DNA of 64,000 bases from positions 868,001 through 932,000 of the forward strand of contig NC_082411.1 in assembly GCF_004011695.2 (NCBI RefSeq). Direction: 5' to 3'. The notes beneath the pieces were generated by a model. The model made no database searches. It was given only the letters and a program-made list of their open reading frames with translations, and was not told the DNA's origin. The translations under genes and the position numbers were made by a program. Of this stretch, positions 56,152-64,000 are shown piece by piece (position 1 is the stretch's first letter; each line of letters begins with the position of its first letter). This DNA is from Ascochyta rabiei (taxonomy: Eukaryota; Ascomycota; Dothideomycetes; Pleosporales; Didymellaceae).

Positions 56152-58110
56152 CTAGAGCTCCAGCGTGCCAATCCTGCTTCCAACACTGCCGCTAACACCC
56201 CACGGCCCTTCATTCACCCTCCTTTTGACCATGAACAAAACATCCTCTCGGCCCCCGTTTTCTTCCAATTGCCGCCCCAGCGCCTTCAGAACGTCGAACT
56301 TCGCCATTGCGACCTGGTAAGCCGCATCCTCTGCGTCGCCTCGTCCACCAACTAAGCTTGAAAACGATGTGGCTGGCTTGAGAAGAGCGGGCAGGACGCC
56401 ACCACTGATACTTGGGTCAAGGATAAGGTCGAGACCAGTCTTTGGGAAGGCGCCAATGCGAGCGTACGTGGGATCGTTGGCAGGAATATCTGGGATAGGC
56501 TCCGAGGACCAAGACGCGGTGACCAGAGCACGCAAGAGTGTGAGCGCTGCAAGTGCATTCTCCTTCATGGCGACGGTCTCGGCGTGATTGACAATTTCGG
56601 AGAACATGTTGGGCTTCTTACTGATGAACAGTGCCGTGAGAAGGCGGGCAAATGCAGATTCAACTTGCCTACGCTTCATGTCTGACCCTAGTGTCTCGAC
56701 TTGTGGGAACATAATCTCTTCCTGTGATTTGTCAGTACCTATTGCACAACGAAGAGCGTAAGTGCCCACCTTTGGCGGCCCGTGGAACACAGTCGCCAAT
56801 GTCTTCAACGCATCCTGGTTTGTTCTAATAATTGGCATGTCAAGTATAACACAATCATCCCAGGCAAGACTTGAGCTTCGGCGTGGGATCAACGTTGACC
56901 GTGGCATGGATGCGATGATGGTAAGGTCGCTAGCTTCACATTTTCGTATGTTGCCATGGACATGACTTCGTATTGTTGGCATCTCTGGGCTCTGTTCGAA
57001 GTTCTCCGGGTAGTTGAATGCGTAGTCGCTGATATACTTTGCCGTCCTGCTGCTTAAGAACGAATGCTCCACCCCTGGACTGTCGGTGGTATGAAATTCG
57101 ATGATCTTTTTATGCACACCTTGCTCCTTGAGAAAGTCAAGTGAGAGGCTGGAGTCATAGTGTCTGTGTTTTGTCAGATCCCGATTGAGTAAGTTATGAT
57201 AGATTACATACGTAAGGTGCGGGGTTGTCTTGACCGTGGTAATTAACACACTGAAGAAATTGATGAGAGCCATGTACATAAGCATGTCATTTTCCGTGTC
57301 TACCATCTTTGTTGTGGCATAGTGAAGGAGGCCTTGTTCTTCGCTCAAGCCGATCTCACGTTCCACGTCCGAGGTGCGTGAGGCAACCAGAGTGTCCCAG
57401 TGCATCAAGCCGACACGCGGTAGCCACGACAGCAATCGCGCTTGTGCTATAGTCTTGTCTCGGTTGCCCATAACAGGTAGAGGTGGTGATGACAGTTTGT
57501 TGAGGGATGTATGATAATAGAACAAAGAGCGAATGTCTTGGTCGTTGAAGAGACGCCTCCACATTGGGCCAGCACCGTGTGTATGTGCTGTATCTTCTCC
57601 AACAATCGAAAGCGGCTCATTCTTTGAGGCTTTCAGTAGAGAAATAAGCAGGTCCTCCGCTTGCGTTGCAACTCCTGTATCTTGAGTACAAAGCCACAAA
57701 CGAACAATGGACGCCACAATTCCAGGTCGATTTGCAAGCGCTTGCGCATCGGCTCCACTCGCTGTAGACTTCTCCAGCAATGATAGGATCAGCTCGTGGA
57801 ACGGTGTGGCTTGTAAATCGAGTGCGATCTCAAAGTCCACATCTTTGATGTCTTCAAACCGGTAAGGCGCTGCAAGCTTGACGATGAAGTGTACGAGTGC
57901 TGATGGATCTTGCTGGAGCTGTGGTAGCAAGGAAGCAATCTGCAAGAACAGTGGTTTTGTCTCCTTCCAGATCAGATTTCGATACTCTGGCGTGCTTGTA
58001 AAGAGCTCGCACTGCTCTAGTAGGTCTGTGTCAAGCTGCGTTGCAGGCTCACTTTCGACGATCCGCAGATGAGTTGACAGATCGATCAGTACAGCAGACG
58101 GTGTAGTCAT
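56152..58110 (-). CDS. Hsm3/S5b-like HEAT/ARM protein (proteasome base chaperone candidate)
   Basis: The whole span is one open frame of 652 aa from ATG 58110, but two internal 48-bp segments look like introns: 57164-57211 (GTATGT donor, CTGAC, CACAG) and 56722-56769 (GTGGGC donor, CTGAC, CACAG). Both are multiples of three with no stop; splicing gives join(56152-56721, 56770-57163, 57212-58110) and 620 aa. The protein is almost wholly helical with Leu-rich HEAT/ARM repeats (LLSWLPRVGLMHWDTLVASR, LLHYATTKMVDTENDMLMYMALINFF, ENALAALTLLRALV). Likeness to fungal Hsm3 (DNA mismatch repair / Rpt1-binding proteasome assembly chaperone) is by remembered pattern, not by alignment; a generic ARM protein is the alternative. 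Confidence 0.6.
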   Translation of the reverse strand: MTTPSAVLIDLSTHLRIVESEPATQLDTDLLEQCELFTSTPEYRNLIWKETKPLFLQIASLLPQLQQDPSALVHFIVKLAAPYRFEDIKDVDFEIALDLQATPFHELILSLLEKSTASGADAQALANRPGIVASIVRLWLCTQDTGVATQAEDLLISLLKASKNEPLSIVGEDTAHTHGAGPMWRRLFNDQDIRSLFYYHTSLNKLSSPPLPVMGNRDKTIAQARLLSWLPRVGLMHWDTLVASRTSDVEREIGLSEEQGLLHYATTKMVDTENDMLMYMALINFFSVLITTVKTTPHLTYVIYHNLLNRDLTKHRHYDSSLSLDFLKEQGVHKKIIEFHTTDSPGVEHSFLSSRTAKYISDYAFNYPENFEQSPEMPTIRSHVHGNIRKCEASDLTIIASMPRSTLIPRRSSSLAWDDCVILDMPIIRTNQDALKTLATVFHGPPKVGTYALRCAIGTDKSQEEIMFPQVETLGSDMKRRQVESAFARLLTALFISKKPNMFSEIVNHAETVAMKENALAALTLLRALVTASWSSEPIPDIPANDPTYARIGAFPKTGLDLILDPSISGGVLPALLKPATSFSSLVGGRGDAEDAAYQVAMAKFDVLKALGRQLEENGGREDVLFMVKRRVNEGPWGVSGSVGSRIGTLEL

Positions 58111-58725
58111 GTTGAGACCAGGAGATTCTAGGTTGTTATCGAGACGGAAGACAAGTTCTTGTGCATGTATGCACTGTGGCGGGGTGACGCTGTTGCAGAA
58201 CCACAGAAGTTTCTAGCTTAAGCTCAGGTGACTACGCGTCAACGCAGCTTCCGACGCAAGTCTCACGGGTTTTTGCAGATCGTTGGATTGCCTGGAAGCA
58301 GTGGCTGCAGCAAAGATGTGATTACAAGAACGTCTTCCTGTTGTGTGTTGAGCTGACGTCAGAATCATGTGTGAGATTGGTTCCCCACGCTGCAGAAGAT
58401 TATGACAGGACCCGACGTTCCTGTGAAGCTGCAAATCCAGTCTCTGGACAGCAAGATTTGGCTTGGCAAATAAAGCACGAGCTGATATGCTGTCAGGAGC
58501 AGTAGATGGTGGTGGGTTTGGAGGCGGGGATCGAGGGATCGATATCGGCTAGGGTGCCCCACTTGAGCGGTCGTCGGCTGCAGCTGCATCAAATAATTTC
58601 TGACTCGGCCTTGAGCATTCACCACGACATCGCAGTCACGCCTGGTATATCGCGCCGTAACAGAGGACGTCATACGGAGCGCATGCAAACGGCGACAAAC
58701 TTGCGACGACAACGTACAACAGATT
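58111..58725. promoter_or_regulatory. divergent Hsm3-like / rpc31 promoter
   Basis: 615 bp between outward-facing genes; no element recognised. Confidence 0.45.
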
Positions 58726-59639
58726 ATGCCGCCAGCCGGTAGAGGAGGACGCGGTGGTGCGCGTGGAGCCTTCAACCCGCGATCAGGCACAGTAACAATT
58801 GGTGGCACCGAGCTGAACTGGGACTTGTCAGGCCTAGAGATTCAGAAGGGGCCCGCCGAGCGCTTTCCTGTAGGCTATCCACATACCTGACGAGCAGCGC
58901 CAAGCTCAAGGTGTAATGGGCAACGACTGATTCACAAGGCAGGAAGCTCCCCCTCCACAAGCACCCCCCCCAACCGCCGATGAAGCCAGGATAGTAAAAC
59001 ACTTTCTGCAAGTACGCGACCACATACACGAGGGTCCATTCTATACCATCTTGAACGATGGCATGAAGAACGGCTTGAAGAGAAAGGCCAGCGAACCTGC
59101 ACCCACCGAGGCCTCGCTCTTCAATCCTTTCACCGACAATCAAACATATTCAGCGAAGTACTTGAAAGTCCGGAGAAGACTGCCGAAGCTTGACGAGCGA
59201 CCATACGGTAAGTTGGGCGACAGCGGGTAGGCTGGCGACCTATGCTCATGAACACGATTCAGTCACGGAACTATTCCCCGCCGAATTGCGATCAACACTC
59301 GACGGCACAAGAGGAGACGGCAATACTTCAAAGAAGCGCAGGACTCTTGGTGTCACCAAAGTCAATGCCGTCTCCCAAATCGAGCGCATGATAAAGTTCG
59401 AGGAAGGTCGAACAAACGAAGCGGAGGCGCGTGCAGAGGAGGAGGACGACGAGGACGAAGATGAGGAGGCTGAGCAAGACGAGGATAAGCCAGAAGCCAT
59501 CGACGAGGATGCCGACTGGTCTGCGGCGTCGAGTGATTCAGAAGAGTCGGACGACGACTATAACGCCGAGCAATATTTCGACAACGGCGAAGATGATGAT
59601 ATTGACGACGCTGATCCGTATGAGAACACATACGAATGA
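58726..59639 (+). CDS. rpc31: RNA polymerase III subunit Rpc31 (C31, Rpc7)
   Basis: Exons 58726-58869, 58943-59207, 59263-59639; 261 aa. Starts with an Arg/Gly-rich MPPAGRGGRGGARGAFNPR tail, then EARIVKHFLQVRDHIHEGPFYT (the conserved start of the family's structured part), LKVRRRLPKLDERPYVTELFP, and an Asp/Glu-dominated C-terminus (over 60 residues) ending DADPYENTYE. This order, basic Gly-rich tail, short conserved core, acidic tail, is the standard Rpc31 layout; it belongs to the C82/C34/C31 subcomplex that starts transcription with TFIIIB. Intron 2 retains phase (TAC G|TC). Confidence 0.85.
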
Positions 59640-60375
59640 GCTCTGACCCGAGCTTTTTTTAGCATGTTGGTTTGGCGTTCTGTAAGTGGCATTGCTGGCG
59701 TTAGTTGAGTGGATACCCATCTTTATATCTTATCTGGTTCAGATCGCGAGGCGACCTATACAACAAATAATGATCACTATCACCCATAGTCTAGGCACTC
59801 CTAGCTCTGGTGTCAAGTATCAAGTACTGCCTGAGTTTGGCCATGTCTTCTCCAAGACGTTCGACGCTTAGTCATCAGTGTCGTGCCACATCTCGAAGCG
59901 CTCCGAGTTCATCAATAAAGACACAGGACCCTTGAGACACAGGATTGTTGCGACACCGCAATTGAATACAGCTACGCTATACTCTGACCAATACAGTCAA
60001 GATGGTTGAAACAAGACATCGCCTCAAAACTTTCGCAAAAGAAAGTGCGTTCTCTGGCCACCCTGTTCCCTATCTTCGCTTTGTCTCTTCTGCCTAGTCG
60101 CTCACAGCTCCTGTGACTAGTAAGAGCCGGCCAGTAATGGGCTGCAGAGCCATGGCTTGCACAGATCTGCTTTTGTTGCAGCCAGCGCTGGACCTGTTTG
60201 GCTTGTAATCAGCACCCGGCGTTTTACGGATACACCATATTTCTACACACAGCTAGCTACAGTTTGCCGTAGAACTAAACAATAACGACAGCGTCTCAAT
60301 TTTAATTCGCAGATACAACGTTAAGGGTCCTCAACTACTGATGTAACCCCTCAAACATCCTTCATTTTAATTGTC
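59640..60375. other. rpc31 - amidotransferase spacer
   Basis: 736 bp of AT-rich, low-complexity flank; no gene supported. Confidence 0.45.
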
Positions 60376-61156
60376 ATGGGAGTCTTGACACCCTTCAAAG
60401 CAGCAGTGCTGGTCAACAGCATATCAGAGCTCGACTCCTCCTTCAAAGCCGCGTTTCAAGAGCGCATCATCAGCGCCTGCCCTGGCGCGCAAGTCGACTT
60501 CTTCGATCCAATAGAAGTCCAGATATACCCCGAGCCAGGTCAATACGACTTGATTGTTTTAAGCGGCGGTACCGCAGACGTCATGGCAAAGGATATTTCT
60601 TGAGTGCCGAAGATGCAGGACTTCTTGAGGACGATGGGGGGGAAGTGTCCAACGCAGAAGATTGTTGGTATTTGTTGGGGCCACGAGACAATCCACCTCG
60701 CTTTTGGAGGCTTGATTGGTCCTATGGATGGTTTTGAGGTTTGTGTTCTCTTCAATTGTGAAAGCTTAGCCTGCAGTCGCTGAAGCCATACTCTAGGTCG
60801 GCGTAACGCCCATCGCACTAACCAGCCCCGGCTCCACCTTCTGCTCTTCTTACCTCCCATCGATAGAAGCGTACAGCATCCACGAGTTCCACGAGTTGGA
60901 GGTCAAGACTCCCGGTAAGGGGTTTACCGCTTTGGCAGAAAATAATCTATGCTTGGTCAACGCGGCCAATATCATTCTAACTTTCCAGGGTCATCTAGAG
61001 GTTTCCGTGAAATTGCCGATGCTCTTGTTGAGCTATACGCCAAGGTATACGGGCGCTAGTGTAGCAGAGAAGGAGGCGCTGGACATGAAGATTGCCAGCC
61101 CGTACGATGGGATTGCAATCTGGAAGAAGATCGTGCATTGGGCTGGCGAGGTATAG
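60376..61156 (+). pseudogene. class-I glutamine amidotransferase domain protein, broken by one in-frame TGA
   Basis: Exons 60376-60738 and 60797-61156 (58-bp intron, GTTTGT...TAG) would give 240 residues but codon 76 (60601-60603) is TGA. By pattern the position is usually Trp (DIxWVxKM). Everything else of the class-I GATase fold is intact: VLSGGTADV, the nucleophile region KIVGICWGHETI with Cys, and the C-terminal FQGHLEVS with the catalytic His and Glu. The family includes small GMP-synthase-like amidotransferases acting on their own. Frame before and after the stop is the same, so a single G-to-A change explains it. It might be a sequencing error or a recent inactivation; conserved frame and intact motifs indicate either is recent. 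Confidence 0.75.
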
Positions 61157-62450
61157 GGTTTTTTGTTGAGAATCAGGGCATTTGTTTGCTTTCTCTATTG
61201 GTGTTGCAAGAGAGCTAAGTTTATACTACGTGTTTTGTCCTCTAAATGCTTGCGAGATGACTGTGGTTGCGAATAAACAAATGGACTTTTAAGAAAGTTG
61301 ACGAACAGAACCAAGAATTGAAATCAACATTTCTATCTATTTCGCGATATATCGAAGACGGAAACAGGAAAGAGTTGAGATGGTCTCAGTCTTGACTCCA
61401 TAACCATAGGCGCGGCGCGTGTCAGAACATGTGCAAGATCGCCACATAGATGTATCTGTGTATGATCTAACGCTTCCGCGTGAATAGTAGAGTTGATGCT
61501 GAGCGTTTCTGGATAAGGGTACCACAAAGGGAGAAGACATCCAGTCATGGGCTCAAGAGACTTCTACGGCTTGGTTGAGGGGACGTTGTTCCACCCAGAG
61601 GTATGAAGTAAATTTCAAGAAAGTCTCACGCCATGTAAAGGTGCATCAAAACAGGGAACAAGATTCGTCTTTGAGAGTAGCAATTATGAATGAGGCAGAT
61701 GGGATGTAATACTTCTAATAGAGAAGTAGGAAGAAGAATTGAGAAATGGTGGATCATGACTGTAACGGTTCTCCAGGAGTGATGACGATTTGACGCTACG
61801 GGATTATCGGGGAGCATCAAGAAGAGTTACTTCATCGTAATGATTAGCAGAGAGGAGGTCACAGTTGCGTTGCTGCCGATCTGTTAGATTGTGTGGCCAT
61901 ACTTGGTCCCACTGACGTGGTGGACTCGACAGATGAAATATGCGCAGATCTTGTGCTTGGGACTGAGCGGACGATCAGCCTATAGGAAGGAAACATGCAC
62001 GCATGGCTCTCGTGTGTAGCACAGATTCGACGTGAACAACACTGACTTGATCCAACTTCGCAACTCAACTCATTCAATCTCAATGCTCGCGTCAACGCAA
62101 TCCCTGCAAACTCAGATCTTAGCATACTTGAAGCCACTTCCTGCGATTCTTGAGGAAGGCAAGACGCTCCCGTAGTAATCTTACTGGGTGCTGGAGAGGC
62201 TGAGTACACTAGTGGGATGCCTTGAGATGCCGCAGCAACAAGTCACAGCCACAGCGGCGGCAGCCGTGCGCAGCAAGAAACCAAACCAGAAGCCCGGCTC
62301 TTTGCTGCTGCGGGGCTCATCGAGCCGGTGACCTTTTCGAGGCGACTTGAAGTGAACATCAGGGGAGCCAAGACACCAAGGTTACGATAAGTGCAAGACT
62401 TAGACGGCTAAGCGGTTGTGCCGTGTTGGTACCAGACGTGACTGGTAAGG
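61157..62450. other. 1.3-kb spacer downstream of the amidotransferase
   Basis: No gene supported. A short frame near 61547-61603 reads MGSRDFYGLVEGTLFHPEV, ending on an FHPE motif like glutamine amidotransferases, but it is only 19 codons and not joined to anything. Otherwise nothing recognised. Confidence 0.4.
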
Positions 62451-63007
62451 ATGCAAACTCGTGACGTGAAGGAGTTGATCGGTAGGGCCGCATTCAGGTC
62501 GCGAGATAAGTATCGGAGAGAGCCACAAGTAGTGAGGCTCCAGCGGTTTCTTCCCAACATCCGTACCAACATGAACATGAATGTTGGTTCCCCTAATTCT
62601 GTATCCTCCTATCATCGGATGACTTTGGAAGAGTACCAAAAGTTGAGCTATGTACCAACCAGAGCAAATCTGGAAAAGAGGCAGCTGGAGCAAGATCAGG
62701 CTGCATTGCAGGACCAGCAGCAGGGTAAGCGCATTAGGTAATGCAAGAAGGCATGACTGATTGCGATTCAGACCAGCGCAAGTCCAGGGGTCACATTTCA
62801 GAAAACCCACTCTCCACAACGTTGGCTTCCCCACAGGCAAACTCGCATTCAAGTTCTCGGCCAGAGGTCAGACGCCTCAGTGGAAACTTCAACGCCCCCA
62901 CATACGTAGAACTCGAACGACACAACAATACGAGGCGTCGGCGGAGCAGCTTTAGAGAGATCGTCAAGGGATGGGCAAAGAAGTCGCCTCCTCCCACCGT
63001 CGTCTGA
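62451..63007 (+). CDS. hypothetical protein, 169 aa, spliced
   Basis: Join 62451-62724 and 62772-63007; the 47-bp intron has GTAAGC, GACTGA and CAG, and the phase-1 join gives AALQDQQQDQRKSRG. The first half is basic, Arg/Asn/Gln-rich with VVRLQRFLPNIRTNMNMNVGS; the second has RLSGNFNAPTYVELERHNNTRRRRSSFREIVKGWAKKS. It looks disordered, with possible phosphorylation sites (RRRRSSF). No family is recognised. An upstream exon cannot be excluded, since the ATG follows a GTAAGG. Confidence 0.5.
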
Positions 63008-63701
63008 CCACATCTCTACTGGTGTTGACCTCATCCACCCGCTCGTTTGCTTCAGACCATTCGCCTCAATGTACGGATCAAGCTCAGTAGCTCTTGGTCC
63101 ACTCGATGTTTGTCCCGTCTTCTTGTTCCGTGTCGTGTTTTCGTTCAAGGCATAAGCGCAATGTAAATGACATCATACCCCTTATTTCCCAACCTCGTCT
63201 TCGTCTGCGACCCGTGTTCTGCGCAACTTTCCCCCGCAAACAACATCCAACGTCAGCCGCGCTCCGTGCGCGTTCGCTACAGCTTGCCTCTGTGATTACG
63301 GAAGGCAGATCAGCCCACCATATTTTACGGCTTCGTCAGACCCTGAACGCAATGCGGCAAGATGGTCACACATCACTTCCACATGCGGACGGTGTCTCCA
63401 AGCACGGCGTGCCCTGCATGGCGCCGCAATGACGTCTCAAGATAACACAATGTCTTGCAGCCGACAGGCCGTCCCGTTTGCTCGCTCAGGTACCAGAGAA
63501 TGGTTCTTTAAAGCGCAAAGATGCCGTTTAAGCCGTTCATTGGTATCCACGTCGGGTAGTCTTACCAGATCCATAAACCCTACGTCGCAAAGACAAGCTT
63601 TGAAGGTTGTTTCAAAGATCACGACAATCACTCCGCGGTGTCGCTGCCTTGAAATCATTCGTGTCGAACCTGTGACCTCAGAGCGGAGCAACAGCATCAT
63701 A
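63008..63701. other. spacer before the right-edge gene
   Basis: 694 bp; 3' flank of the hypothetical gene and promoter/leader of the last gene, CA/CT-rich. Nothing else recognised. Confidence 0.45.
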
Positions 63702-64000
63702 ATGGATCACTACCCCGAGATCAATGTTGAGGAGCGAGAGTACCTATTAAGCGCTTCACGTCAGAACTCTGGATCTTCAATCCCCAAAGCCCCAGACTTC
63801 CACTCACCACCATCACTCGTCCCCAGTCGACAATCATCTCACACCATGTCTTCTGCTGGTGCTCCAACGAGTACATTGTTGCAACAACAAACGGCTTCGC
63901 ATCCTCCGTCATCAGACGCAACTGAGCAACCAGAGCGCAAGGACTCTATCCACACCGACGAAAAGACCGCAGAGAAGCTCAAAGCCGAGTTCATGCGTTA
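63702..64000 (+). CDS. unrecognised protein, N-terminal 99 residues (runs off right edge)
   Basis: Open frame from ATG 63702 (MDHYPEINVEEREYLLSASR) to the window end, not terminated. The first 20 residues are acidic and look conserved; the following 60 are Ser/Pro/Gln-rich and disordered (SIPKAPDFHSPPSLVPSR, LLQQQTASHPPS); the end, SIHTDEKTAEKLKAEFMR, is helical. Too little to name a family. Its good frame over 300 bases with no stop and the strong composition suggest a real gene start. Confidence 0.6.
   Translation, partial: MDHYPEINVEEREYLLSASRQNSGSSIPKAPDFHSPPSLVPSRQSSHTMSSAGAPTSTLLQQQTASHPPSSDATEQPERKDSIHTDEKTAEKLKAEFMR

Noticed and set aside
60590..60620. Selenocysteine or programmed recoding at the amidotransferase TGA
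   Set aside because: Fungi lack selenocysteine machinery, the expected residue is Trp, and no read-through context (TGA-CTA) is present.
61547..61603. FHPE-ending short frame like an amidotransferase C-terminus
   Set aside because: Only 19 codons; no upstream domain and the nearby amidotransferase already has its own catalytic end.

Overview
The window is a 64-kb piece of a filamentous ascomycete chromosome (Pezizomycotina; probably a dothideomycete, though the class is a guess from protein look). The signs are dense genes on both strands, introns mostly of 48-60 bp with GTANGT donors and CTNAC/CTAAC branch points, fungal orthologues throughout, two intron-bearing threonine tRNAs, and a chitin-directed enzyme. 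No transposon, CRISPR array, prophage or secondary-metabolite cluster was seen. Exon joins below were read by eye: each was checked for reading phase and for continuity of conserved protein motifs.

Left end (1-15.3 kb): five genes that together look like a fungal N-acetylglucosamine (GlcNAc) utilisation cluster. They are a GH3+GNAT Ngs1-type sensor (5' end cut off), an Ndt80-type regulator (Ron1-like), a divergent hexokinase (Hxk3/GlcNAc-kinase-like), an UNC93/MFS transporter (Ngt1 candidate) and glucosamine-6-phosphate deaminase. Together they would import GlcNAc, phosphorylate it, turn GlcN-6-P into fructose-6-P, and sense and regulate the process. The GlcNAc-6-P deacetylase is not in view and may lie to the left. 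The long spacers here carry short tandem repeats.

Middle (15.3-39 kb): housekeeping genes: a Rab GTPase with a non-standard G4 box, a cytochrome-b2-like lactate dehydrogenase without a presequence, Mediator Med27, nucleoporin Nic96 with an FG-rich N-terminus, retromer Vps35 (with a GC-AG intron), a 1006-residue protein of unknown function, and an S6K-like AGC kinase. Unknown small genes and two tRNA-Thr genes lie between them.

Right part (39-64 kb): a secreted CE4 chitin/chitooligosaccharide deacetylase with four CBM18-like modules, a PI-PLC-X protein, U3 snoRNP subunit Utp17/Nan1, RNA polymerase subunit Rpb10, a secreted metallophosphoesterase, an RCC1 protein, an Hsm3-like HEAT/ARM protein, RNA polymerase III subunit Rpc31, a class-I glutamine amidotransferase gene broken by one stop codon, and two unrecognised genes, the last running off the right edge. 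Several housekeeping genes sit head to head and share short promoters (Utp17/Rpb10, phosphoesterase/RCC1, Hsm3/Rpc31).
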